Of a stretch of DNA of 64,000 nt, positions 34,063-42,389 are shown piece after piece. Position 1 is the first letter of the stretch, and each line of letters opens with the position of its first letter. The position numbers were made by a program, and so were the translations under genes. A model generated the notes under the pieces. The model was not told where the DNA came from. It was given only the letters and a program-made list of their open reading frames with translations, and searched no databases. The stretch is from an uncultured Bacillota bacterium (GTDB lineage: Bacteria; Bacillota; Clostridia; Oscillospirales; Oscillospiraceae), in the NCBI GenBank assembly GCA_947426945.1, contig CANEFX010000009.1, forward strand, positions 29,442 to 93,441, in the 5' to 3' direction.

Positions 34063-35007
34063 ATGAACCAAATTCTGCAAACCATATCAAATATCGGCAT
34101 CATTCCCGTTATCGCCATTGACGACGCCGCCAAGGCCATCCCTCTGGCCAAAGCCCTGGCTGACGGCGGCCTCCCCGCCGCCGAGGTCACCTTCCGCACC
34201 GCCGCCGCCGAGGACGCTATCCGGGCCATAGCCAGGGAGGTTCCTGAGATGCTGCTGGGCGCCGGCACCGTTCTTACCACCGACCAGGCTGACCGGGCCA
34301 TGGCCGCCGGAGCCTCCTTTATCGTGGCTCCCGGCTACGATCCCAAGGTCACCCAACACGTCATCGACAGGGGCGGTCTGATGGTGCCCGGCACCGCCAC
34401 TGCCGGCGAGATGCAACAGGCCATGAACCAGGGCTGCGAGGTGCTGAAGTACTTCCCTGCAGAGGCCAACGGCGGCGTGGCCATGCTGAAGAACATCGGC
34501 GCGGCTCTGAAGAGCGCAAGGTGGATGTGCACCGGCGGCGTCAACGCCAAAAATGTGAACGATTACCTGGGCTACAGCCAGATTTCCGCCGTGGGCGGCA
34601 CCTGGATGTGCAAGAGCGACCTGATCAAGGCCGGGGCCTGGGAGCAGATTACTGCCATCAGCAGGGAGGCGGTACGCACCATGCTGGGCTTCTCCCTGGC
34701 CCATGTGGGGATTAACTGCGCCAATGAGGGGGAGGCGGAGCAGGCCGCCAGAAGGCTGTGCGCCCTCTTTGGCTTCGAATATAAACCGGGCAACAGCTCC
34801 ATCTTTGCCGGCGGCGCGGTGGAGTGCACAAAGGCCCCCTGTCTGGGCAGGAACGGCCACATCGCCATCGGCACCAACAATTTGGACCGGGCGGTCTATC
34901 ACCTGGGCCGCCAGGGCGTGGAATTCGACGAGTCCACCCGCAAGCCCAAAGCCATCTACCTCAAAGGTGAGGTGGGCGGCTTCGCGATTCATCTCATTCA
35001 GAAATAA
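34063..35007 (+). CDS. kdgA: KDPG/KHG aldolase fused to a VOC-like domain
   Basis: A 314-residue protein. Residues 1-~205 are a class I 2-keto-3-deoxy-6-phosphogluconate aldolase: AEVTFRTAAAEDAIR carries the catalytic Glu, GAGTVLT is the phosphate-binding loop, and Lys129 in EVLKYFPAE is the Schiff-base lysine. It yields pyruvate and glyceraldehyde 3-phosphate. Normal Eda is ~205-215 residues; here about 105 more follow (HVGINCANEGEAEQAARRLC, then AIGTNNLDRAVYHLGRQGVE) that look like one half of a vicinal-oxygen-chelate/glyoxalase domain. GGAGG precedes the ATG by nine bases; a GTG at 34060 is also possible. First gene of the plus-strand hexuronate operon. Confidence 0.93.
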   Translation: MNQILQTISNIGIIPVIAIDDAAKAIPLAKALADGGLPAAEVTFRTAAAEDAIRAIAREVPEMLLGAGTVLTTDQADRAMAAGASFIVAPGYDPKVTQHVIDRGGLMVPGTATAGEMQQAMNQGCEVLKYFPAEANGGVAMLKNIGAALKSARWMCTGGVNAKNVNDYLGYSQISAVGGTWMCKSDLIKAGAWEQITAISREAVRTMLGFSLAHVGINCANEGEAEQAARRLCALFGFEYKPGNSSIFAGGAVECTKAPCLGRNGHIAIGTNNLDRAVYHLGRQGVEFDESTRKPKAIYLKGEVGGFAIHLIQK

Positions 35008-35020
35008 GGAGGAAATCACA

Positions 35021-36049
35021 ATGGGAAAAGTTGTCACCTTTGGCGAGCTGATGATCCGGCTCCAGCCTTATAATTACGAGCGCTTTGTCCAGGCCGATCA
35101 CCTGGAGTTCTCCTTCGGCGGCGGCGAGGCCAACGTGGCCGTCTCTCTGGCCAACTATGGCCTGGATGCCGTCTACGTCACCAAGCTCCCCGCCCACGCC
35201 ATCGGTCAGGCGGCTGTCAACTCCCTGCGCCGCTACGGTGTGGACACCTCCAGGATTGTCCGGGGCGGCGACCGGGTCGGCATTTACTTCAACGAGAAGG
35301 GCGCCTCCCAGCGGGGCTCCGTCTGCATCTATGATCGGGCCCACTCCGCCATTCAGGAGGCCTCCACCGCCGATTTTGACTGGGACGCCATCTTTGACGG
35401 TGTGGAATGGTTTCACTTCACCGGCATCACCCCGGCCCTGGGCCCCAACCTGGTGGACATCTGCCGGGAGGCCTGCAAGGCCGCCAAGGCCAAGGGGATC
35501 AAGATCAGCTGCGACCTGAACTACCGGGGCAAGCTGTGGACCCGTGACCAGGCCCGGGCGGCCATGACCGACCTGTGCCAGTACGTGGACGTGTGCATCT
35601 CCAACGAGGAGGACGCCAAGGACGTGTTCGGCATTGAGGCCGAGGCTACCGACATCACTGCGGGCTCCCTGAATCACGAGGGCTACAAGAGCGTAGCCAA
35701 ACAGCTGGCCGACAGGTTTGGCTTTGAAAAGGTGGCCATTACCCTCCGGGAGAGCCACTCCGCCTTTGACAACGGCTGGTCCGCCATGCTCTACGACGCG
35801 GCCTCCGGCGAGTACTGCTTCTCCAAGAAGTACGAGCTGCACATCATCGACCGGGTAGGCGGCGGCGACAGCTTCGGCGGCGGACTGATCTACTCCCTGC
35901 TCACCGGCAAGAACACCCAGGCCGCCGTGGAGTTCGCGGTGGCGGCCTCCGCCCTGAAGCACTCCATCGAGGGGGACTACAACATGGTCACCGTGGCCGA
36001 GGTGGAGAAGCTGGCCGGCGGCGACGGCTCCGGCCGTATTCAGCGGTAA
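35021..36049 (+). CDS. kdgK: 2-keto-3-deoxygluconate kinase
   Basis: A 342-residue PfkB-family sugar kinase phosphorylating 2-keto-3-deoxygluconate. FSFGGGEANVAVSLANYGLD is the first signature, and RVGGGDSFGGGLIYSLL contains the catalytic Asp and anion hole. AAGGAGG lies just before the ATG at 35021, 13 bases after kdgA. KdgK and KdgA together form the end of every uronate route in this region. A GC-rich hairpin follows. Confidence 0.95.
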   Translation: MGKVVTFGELMIRLQPYNYERFVQADHLEFSFGGGEANVAVSLANYGLDAVYVTKLPAHAIGQAAVNSLRRYGVDTSRIVRGGDRVGIYFNEKGASQRGSVCIYDRAHSAIQEASTADFDWDAIFDGVEWFHFTGITPALGPNLVDICREACKAAKAKGIKISCDLNYRGKLWTRDQARAAMTDLCQYVDVCISNEEDAKDVFGIEAEATDITAGSLNHEGYKSVAKQLADRFGFEKVAITLRESHSAFDNGWSAMLYDAASGEYCFSKKYELHIIDRVGGGDSFGGGLIYSLLTGKNTQAAVEFAVAASALKHSIEGDYNMVTVAEVEKLAGGDGSGRIQR

Positions 36050-36055
36050 ATTTTG

Positions 36056-36083
36056 GGCCGCCCTCCCCTTCGGGCGGGCGGCC
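36056..36083 (+). terminator. Hairpin after kdgK
   Basis: Stem GGCCGCCC (36056-36063) / GGGCGGCC (36076-36083) followed by TTTCCTT. It may be a partial terminator, because uxaC starts 61 bases later and no clear separate promoter is visible. Confidence 0.6.
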
Positions 36084-36143
36084 TTTCCTTCCCTTTCCCG
36101 CCGGTCGGGCGGAGATTATCCTAAAAGACAGGAGCGTTTGAAC

Positions 36144-37577
36144 ATGAAAGAATTTATGGACAAGGACTTTTTGCTGGAGACCGCCACCGCCCGGCATCTC
36201 TATCACGACTACGCCGCCTCCATGCCCCTGGTGGACTACCACTGCCACATATCCCCCAGGGAAATTTTTGAAAACCGCCGGTTTGACAATCTGGTGGATG
36301 TCTGGCTGGGGGGAGAAAACCCCGACGGCACCTACTTCGGCGACCACTACAAGTGGCGGCTCATGCGCTCCAACGGGGTAAGCGAGGACTACGTCACCGG
36401 CTCCAAACCTGCTTTTGAGCGCTTTCTGAAGTTTGCCGAGACCCTGGAGATGGCCATGGGCAACCCCATGTATCACTGGTGCAATCTGGAGCTGCGCCAG
36501 TTCTTTGGCTATGACAAGCCCCTCACCCCGGAAACCGCCCAGGAGTGCTGGGACTTCTGCAACGAGAAGCTGCGCCATGACCCCTCCCTCACCGTCCGGG
36601 GCATCATCGAAAAGGCCAACGTGGCCATGATCGGCACCACCGACGACCCCGTCGACTCCCTGGAGTGGCACGAGAAGATCGCCGCCGACCCCACCATTCA
36701 GGTAAAGGTCTGCCCCTCCTTCCGCCCTGACAAGGCCATCAACATTTCCAAGCCCGGCTTTGCCGAGTACATCGCCAGGCTGGCCGCCAGCGTGGGCAAA
36801 AAGGAGCTGACCTCCGCTCAGGAGGTGTGCGACGCCCTGGTGGAGCGGCTGGAGTTTTTCGCCAAGCTGGGCTGCCGGGCCAGCGACCACGGACTGGACT
36901 ACATCCCCTTCCGCCCCTGCGCCTCTGAGGAGGCCGACGCCGCTTTCCAAAAGGCCATGCGGGGCGAAACGCTGACCCTGGAGGAGGATGAGTGCTATCA
37001 AACCACCGTTCTGCTGGCCCTGGGGAAAGCCTATCACCGGCTGAACATCGCCATGCAGCTGCACTACTCCTGCCTGCGGAACATGAATGAGCGGATGTAT
37101 GCCAAAATGGGCCCGGACACCGGCTTTGACATGATCGCCCAGAACACCTGCGGCGGGGCTATCGCCAATCTGCTGTCCGCCCTGGACCGGACCGGCCAGT
37201 GCCCCAAGACCATCCTCTACTCTCTGAACCCCGCCGACAACCAGCAGCTGGGCACCATTCTGGGCTGCTTCCAGTCCGACGAGATCCCCGGCAAGATCCA
37301 GCACGGCTCCGCCTGGTGGTTCAACGACACCAAGAGCGGCATGGAGGAGCAGATGAAGTCTCTGGCCAACCTGGGGCTGCTGGGCAACTTTGTGGGCATG
37401 CTCACCGACTCCCGCTCCTTCCTCAGCTATGCCCGCCACGACTACTTCCGCCGCATCCTGTGCAATCTGGTGGGCAATTGGGTGGAAAACGGGGAGTATC
37501 CCAACCATGAGGCTTCTCTGAAAAAGATCGTGGAGGGCGTCTCTTACCGCAACGCCGCCCGGTATTTCGGCGTATAA
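36144..37577 (+). CDS. uxaC: Glucuronate (uronate) isomerase
   Basis: A 477-residue UxaC isomerising D-glucuronate to D-fructuronate and D-galacturonate to D-tagaturonate. It belongs to the amidohydrolase superfamily with the metal motif DYHCHISP near residue 33. Other family blocks are GTTDDPVDSLEWHEKI, FRPDKAINI, MQLHYSCLRN and GMLTDSRSFLSY. The start is the ATG at 36144 with AGGAG upstream (a TTG at 36138 is in frame). It is 94 bases downstream of kdgK. Confidence 0.97.
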   Translation: MKEFMDKDFLLETATARHLYHDYAASMPLVDYHCHISPREIFENRRFDNLVDVWLGGENPDGTYFGDHYKWRLMRSNGVSEDYVTGSKPAFERFLKFAETLEMAMGNPMYHWCNLELRQFFGYDKPLTPETAQECWDFCNEKLRHDPSLTVRGIIEKANVAMIGTTDDPVDSLEWHEKIAADPTIQVKVCPSFRPDKAINISKPGFAEYIARLAASVGKKELTSAQEVCDALVERLEFFAKLGCRASDHGLDYIPFRPCASEEADAAFQKAMRGETLTLEEDECYQTTVLLALGKAYHRLNIAMQLHYSCLRNMNERMYAKMGPDTGFDMIAQNTCGGAIANLLSALDRTGQCPKTILYSLNPADNQQLGTILGCFQSDEIPGKIQHGSAWWFNDTKSGMEEQMKSLANLGLLGNFVGMLTDSRSFLSYARHDYFRRILCNLVGNWVENGEYPNHEASLKKIVEGVSYRNAARYFGV

Positions 37578-37603
37578 ACAATCGTAAGGAGCGTCGTTTT
37601 ATC

Positions 37604-38797
37604 ATGACCAACGAAATATCCCCGGCGGAGCATCAGCAAAACCGCCTGCTGCGCAATGTGCTTTTCGCCTTCTTTGTCAGCGGGGCGGCCTCTCAGCCCC
37701 TGGGCTCCTTTATTCCCTTCCTCCGGGCGCAGTACGGCTTCAGCTATGACCTGTCCGGCGTACTGCTGTCCTGCCAGTCCACAGGCAATCTAATTTCCGT
37801 CCTGCTGGCAGGATTTCTGCCCATCTATCTGGGCCGGAGGCGGGCCATTCTCGCCACATCTGTGTGGATGGCGGCGGCCTATCTGATCTTTGCCAGCGGC
37901 TTCGGCTCTCCGGCCCTCTTTGTGGCCGCCTTTACCATGACGGGCATCGCCCGGGGGGGCAACTCCAACTTTTCCAACACCATGATCTCCACTCTGCCCG
38001 GCGACAAGGCCACCCGGGGCTATAACCTGCTCCACGGCTGCTTTGCTGTGGGCGCCCTGCTCTCCCCCCTGGTGCTGGTGTTCTGCACCAACCGGTGGCC
38101 CGGCATGGGCTGGCGGCTGGTGGCAGGCCTGCTGGCCCTGCTGTGCCTGAGCCAGATCGCCGTCTACGCCAGAATGCCTCTGCCCCAGGAGCCCCGGGGC
38201 AAGAGCGTCAAGTCGGTGGACCGCAGCTTTCTGCGGGTAAAGCAGTTCTGGCTGGGCAGCGCCATGCTGTTCTTCTACATCTCGGTGGAGTACGCCATCG
38301 TGGGCTGGCTGGTGTCCTACTTCCAGGATACGGGCATCCTCAGCGCCGACTACTCCCAGATGATGAACAGCCTGCTCTGGCTGGTCATCTTCTGCGGGCG
38401 GATGATCGGCGCGGCTATCACAGGCAGAATCTCCCGGAACAAGCTGCTGCTTATCGACGGCGCGGGCTTTTTTGCCTGCTTCCTGCTGATGTTCTTCAGC
38501 CGGAACCCGGCCCTCATCGTGCTGGGCCTGATGGGGGTAGGCCTGTTTATGGCCACCATCTATCCCACCGCCTTCGCCTTTGGCAGCGACTGCATCCGGG
38601 GCAACGATCTGGGGTGCAGCATCATGATCTTCACCGGAAGCGCCGGCGGCATCATCACTCCCGCCCTGGTGGGTCTGGTGGCGGAGCGGGCCGGCATCCG
38701 GGCCGGTATGGGGCTGGTGGCGGTGTTCACCGCCTTGCTGCTGCTGAGTATCGTACTCAGCGTCGTCAGTGTGAAAACCACGAAAAAAGGAGCGTAA
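37604..38797 (+). CDS. MFS transporter, probable uronate or oligouronide permease
   Basis: A 397-residue major facilitator with about twelve hydrophobic helices and the loop 2-3 motif LGRRRAILATS. It lies 26 bases after uxaC and four bases before uxaB, so it is part of the catabolic operon and probably imports a uronate or related acid beside the TRAP system. The sequence does not show which. Export or another sugar acid are alternatives. Confidence 0.88.
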   Translation: MTNEISPAEHQQNRLLRNVLFAFFVSGAASQPLGSFIPFLRAQYGFSYDLSGVLLSCQSTGNLISVLLAGFLPIYLGRRRAILATSVWMAAAYLIFASGFGSPALFVAAFTMTGIARGGNSNFSNTMISTLPGDKATRGYNLLHGCFAVGALLSPLVLVFCTNRWPGMGWRLVAGLLALLCLSQIAVYARMPLPQEPRGKSVKSVDRSFLRVKQFWLGSAMLFFYISVEYAIVGWLVSYFQDTGILSADYSQMMNSLLWLVIFCGRMIGAAITGRISRNKLLLIDGAGFFACFLLMFFSRNPALIVLGLMGVGLFMATIYPTAFAFGSDCIRGNDLGCSIMIFTGSAGGIITPALVGLVAERAGIRAGMGLVAVFTALLLLSIVLSVVSVKTTKKGA

Positions 38798-38801
38798 ATC
38801 T

Positions 38802-40235
38802 ATGGAAAAGCTTAGTTATCAGCTTCTGGAGACCCGGGGCTATGACGGCTATCTGCTGAAGAACGCCCCGGAAAAGGTCCTTCAGTTCGGCGAGGGGGCC
38901 TTCCTCCGGGCCTTTGCCCAGGATTTTATCGACCAGATGAACGAAAAAGCCGGCTTCAACGGCAAGGCGGTCCTGGTCCAGCCCCGGGGAGGCCACCCAG
39001 ACACCTGCGCCCGGTTCGCGCAGCAGGACGGCCTGTACACTCTTCTCCTGCGGGGCCGGGAAAAGGGAGAGGCGGTATCCAGAAAGCGGATTATCTCCTG
39101 CGTCTCCCGCTGTCTGGACCCCAAGGGGGACTGGCAGTCTGTGCTGGACTGTGCCCAAAACCCCGACCTGCGCTTCATCATCTCCAACACCACCGAGGCC
39201 GGCATCGTCTTTGACCCGGCCTGTCAGGCGGACGACGCCCCCCCGGCCAGCTTCCCCGGCAAGCTGACTCTCTTCCTCCACGAGCGCTGGAAGCTGGGGC
39301 TGCCCGGCTTCATCATCCTGGCCTGCGAGCTCAGCGAGCACAACGGCGAGGAGCTGCGCCGCTGCGTGAACGAGTATATCGGCCTCTGGGGCCTGGAGCC
39401 CGGGTTCAAGGCCTGGGTGGAGAAGGAAAACCTCTTCTGCTCCACTGTAGTGGACCGGATCGTCACCGGCTATCCCCGGGCCGAGGCGGAGGAGCTCTGC
39501 CGGGAGCTGGGCTATCAGGACGACCTGCTGGATACCGGCGAGGTCTTTGCCTCCTGGATCATTGAGGGGCCCCAGTCTATCAAGGACGAGCTCCCCTTTG
39601 AGAAGGCCGGCCTGCCCGTTCAGGTGGTGGAGGACCACGTGCCCTACAAGCAGCGCAAGGTGCGCATCCTCAACGGAGCCCACACCGGCTTTGTGCTGGG
39701 GGCCTATCTGTCCGGCTTCAAAATTGTCCGGGACTGCATGGAGGACAGCGTTGTCCGCGGCTTTATGAACCGGCTGCTCTATGACGAGGTCATCCCCACC
39801 CTGCCCCTGGAGCGAAAGGATCTGGAGGACTTTGCCGCCGCCGTGGCCGATCGGTTCAACAACCCCTACATCGACCACGCCCTGCTGTCCATCGCCCTGA
39901 ACTCCACCGCCAAGTGGAGGGCCCGGGTTATGCCCAGTCTGCTGGACAGCGTGCGCAATACGGGGAAGCTGCCCCCCTGCATCACCTTCTCCTTCGCGGC
40001 CTACCTGGCCTTCTACCAGCAGGAGCAGCCCCAGGACGACCCCTGGGTGCTGGAATTTTATCAGGAGCACCGGCAGGACGACCCCGCCCGGCTGGCCCAC
40101 GCCGTCATCCACAATGAGCGGATGTGGGGCGGCGAACTGGCCGGTCTGGAGGGCTTTGAGGCGGCTGTCACCGCCGCACTGGAGCGCATTCAGACCGCGG
40201 GCATGTACGAGGCTATGAAGGAGTGTCTGGCATGA
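38802..40235 (+). CDS. uxaB: Tagaturonate reductase (altronate oxidoreductase)
   Basis: A 477-residue long-chain mannitol dehydrogenase-family enzyme reducing D-tagaturonate to D-altronate. It has VLQFGEGAFLRAFAQDFIDQ at the cofactor site, IISNTTEAGI, and KVRILNGAHTGFVLGAYLSG with the catalytic Lys/Asn/His group. It differs clearly from the fructuronate reductase at 27315-28934, so both branches are covered. AAAGGAG precedes the ATG. Its TGA overlaps the ATG of uxaA. Confidence 0.95.
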   Translation: MEKLSYQLLETRGYDGYLLKNAPEKVLQFGEGAFLRAFAQDFIDQMNEKAGFNGKAVLVQPRGGHPDTCARFAQQDGLYTLLLRGREKGEAVSRKRIISCVSRCLDPKGDWQSVLDCAQNPDLRFIISNTTEAGIVFDPACQADDAPPASFPGKLTLFLHERWKLGLPGFIILACELSEHNGEELRRCVNEYIGLWGLEPGFKAWVEKENLFCSTVVDRIVTGYPRAEAEELCRELGYQDDLLDTGEVFASWIIEGPQSIKDELPFEKAGLPVQVVEDHVPYKQRKVRILNGAHTGFVLGAYLSGFKIVRDCMEDSVVRGFMNRLLYDEVIPTLPLERKDLEDFAAAVADRFNNPYIDHALLSIALNSTAKWRARVMPSLLDSVRNTGKLPPCITFSFAAYLAFYQQEQPQDDPWVLEFYQEHRQDDPARLAHAVIHNERMWGGELAGLEGFEAAVTAALERIQTAGMYEAMKECLA

Positions 40236-41710
40236 GGCTGATCCAAATCCATCCCTCCGACAATGTGGCTGTGGCCCTGGAGGACCTGTCCCGGGGTGAA
40301 GCTCTGACCGTCGGCGGACAAACCCTCACCGCCGCTCAGCCCGTTCAGCGGGGTCACAAGATCGCCCTCTCCTCCATCCCCGCCGGTCAGGCCGTGATCA
40401 AATACGGCTGCGCCATCGGCCTGGCCAAAGAGGATATTTCCCCCGGTCAGTGGGTCCACGTCCACAACGTGCGCACCGGCCTGTCCGAGGACGGGGCATA
40501 TACCTACTGTCACAGGACCTATGACCTGCCCCAGGTGCCTTACCGGGATTTTCGGGGCTTTCTCCGCCCCGACGGCAGGGTGGGCATCCGCAATGAGCTG
40601 TGGATCATCCCCACGGTGGGCTGCGTCAACAACATCGCCCAGCAGCTGGTTTGGGAGAACCGGCACCTTGTGTCGGGAAGCATAGACGGACTGTACACCT
40701 TTCCCCACCCCTTCGGCTGCTCCCAGATGGGAGACGACCACACCCAGACCCGGAAGCTGCTGGCAGCCCTGGCCCGCCACCCCAACGCCGGCGGTGTGCT
40801 GGTGCTGGGCCTGGGCTGCGAGAACCTGACCATGGACCAGTTCAAGGCGGAACTGGGGGACTGGGACGAGCGCCGGGTAAAATTCCTGGTCTGCCAGGAG
40901 GCGGAGGACGAGATCGCCGCCGGCTCCGCCCTGCTGGAAGAGCTGGCCGGATATGCCGGCAGCTTCTACCGCACTCTTAACCCCGCCTCCAAATTGGTGG
41001 TAGGCATGAAGTGCGGCGGCAGCGACGGTCTGTCCGGCATCACTGCCAATCCCTCCGTCGGCCGCTTTTCCGACCGGCTTATTGCTCTGGGCGGCTCCAC
41101 CGTCCTTACCGAGGTGCCCGAGATGTTCGGAGCCGAGTCCATCCTCCTCGCCCGGTGCGAAAGCCGGACCGTCTTTGACAAGGCGGTGAAAATGATTGAG
41201 GACTTTAAGGGCTACTTCACCTCTCACGGCCAGGTGGTCTATGAAAACCCCAGCCCCGGCAACAAGGCCGGCGGTATCACCACCCTGGAGGACAAGTCCT
41301 GCGGCTGCGTCCAGAAGGGGGGCTCGGCCCAAATTGTGGACGTGCTGCGCTACGGCGAGGCTGTCACCAAGCGGGGACTGAATCTGCTGTCCGGGCCGGG
41401 CAACGACCTGGTGTCCGCCACTGCCCTGACCGCCGCAGGGGCCCACCTGATCCTGTTCACCACCGGACGCGGCACCCCCTTCGGCGCCCCCGCCCCCACT
41501 GTAAAAATTTCCACCAACACCGCCCTTTTTGAGAAAAAGTGGAATTGGATTGATTTCAACGCCGGTTCCGTGGCCGAGGGCGAGAGTCTGGACAGCGCCG
41601 GGGACCGGCTGCTGGACTACGTGCTGGCCGTGGCCTCCGGGGAGAAAACCAGCGCCGAACGCCGGGGCGCCCGGGAGATTTCCATCTTTAAGGACGGCGT
41701 TGTATTGTAA
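40232..41710 (+). CDS. uxaA: Altronate dehydratase
   Basis: A 492-residue UxaA dehydrating D-altronate to 2-keto-3-deoxygluconate. The N-terminal SAF-like domain (about 1-95) is followed by the large catalytic domain with GYRRPDGRVG-like RPDGRVGIRNELWIIPTVGC, HPFGCSQMGDDHTQT, GLGCENL and MKCGGSDGLSGITANPSVG, including the cysteines that bind iron. The ATG overlaps the uxaB stop (ATGA), which decides the start; a GTG at 40223 is less likely. Confidence 0.97.
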   Translation: MRLIQIHPSDNVAVALEDLSRGEALTVGGQTLTAAQPVQRGHKIALSSIPAGQAVIKYGCAIGLAKEDISPGQWVHVHNVRTGLSEDGAYTYCHRTYDLPQVPYRDFRGFLRPDGRVGIRNELWIIPTVGCVNNIAQQLVWENRHLVSGSIDGLYTFPHPFGCSQMGDDHTQTRKLLAALARHPNAGGVLVLGLGCENLTMDQFKAELGDWDERRVKFLVCQEAEDEIAAGSALLEELAGYAGSFYRTLNPASKLVVGMKCGGSDGLSGITANPSVGRFSDRLIALGGSTVLTEVPEMFGAESILLARCESRTVFDKAVKMIEDFKGYFTSHGQVVYENPSPGNKAGGITTLEDKSCGCVQKGGSAQIVDVLRYGEAVTKRGLNLLSGPGNDLVSATALTAAGAHLILFTTGRGTPFGAPAPTVKISTNTALFEKKWNWIDFNAGSVAEGESLDSAGDRLLDYVLAVASGEKTSAERRGAREISIFKDGVVL

Positions 41711-41723
41711 AGGAAGTGTCAAC

Positions 41724-42152
41724 ATGAAAGACCAGAACTGCGGCTACTGCATGCGGGAGGAAAACCCCGCCCTGCTGGACGCTTTCGGCATCTTTATCTG
41801 TGAGCTGAGCGTCAGCAACCTGATCCTCTTCAAGGAGCAGAGCCATCCCGGCCGGTGCATCGTGGCCTATAGAGATCATGTCAGCGAGCTGACCGACCTG
41901 TCCGAGCAGGAGCGGAACGCCTTCTTTGCCGATGTGGCCCGGGCCGCCAGGGCCATCCACACCGTCTTTCGCCCCGACAAGGTGAACTACGGCGCTTACG
42001 GCGACACAGGCCGCCACCTGCACTTCCACCTGGTCCCCAAATACAGGGACCAGTTTGAGTGGGGCGGCGTGTTCCAGATGGATCCCAAGCGGACCGTCCT
42101 GACGCAGGAGGAGTACGCGGAGACGATCGCCAAAATCAGGGCCGCCCTGTAA
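41724..42152 (+). CDS. HIT-family hydrolase or transferase
   Basis: A 142-residue histidine-triad protein. The triad HLHFHLVPK has His98, His100 and His102. An N-terminal CGYC pair may bind zinc with a downstream His. HIT proteins hydrolyse dinucleoside polyphosphates or nucleotide phosphoramidates. It lies 13 bases after uxaA, so it is co-transcribed with the uronate genes, although no direct role in the pathway is known. AAAGGAAG precedes the ATG. Confidence 0.92.
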   Translation: MKDQNCGYCMREENPALLDAFGIFICELSVSNLILFKEQSHPGRCIVAYRDHVSELTDLSEQERNAFFADVARAARAIHTVFRPDKVNYGAYGDTGRHLHFHLVPKYRDQFEWGGVFQMDPKRTVLTQEEYAETIAKIRAAL

Positions 42153-42204
42153 GAGGCGCGCCGCCCGGAATGCGGCGTGCTTCCTCAGGTAGAAAGCAAA
42201 AACA

Positions 42205-42243
42205 GCGGGAACCGGCTGACAAAAGGCCGGTTCCCGCCGTTTT
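42205..42243 (+). terminator. Terminator of the uxaC-MFS-uxaB-uxaA-HIT operon
   Basis: Twelve-base stem GCGGGAACCGGC (42205-42216) / GCCGGTTCCCGC (42226-42237), then CGTTTTG. Confidence 0.9.
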
Positions 42244-42339
42244 GCCTTTTGCCGCCGGTTCCCTATTCTCTGCCCGTCCCCTGGCCATATTGAAATTCGT
42301 CGAATTCACAAATCTATTCAACATTTGTAAAGAAAACTG

Positions 42340-42367
42340 TTGCAATTTGCTTTATATATGATATAAT
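42340..42367 (+). promoter_or_regulatory. Promoter of the RHH-domain gene
   Basis: TTGCAA (42340-42345), 16 bases, perfect TATAAT (42362-42367), 22 bases before the start codon, in an unusually AT-rich stretch for this genome (42290-42375). Confidence 0.8.
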
Positions 42368-42389
42368 AATTTTACAGGAGGTGACCTTT

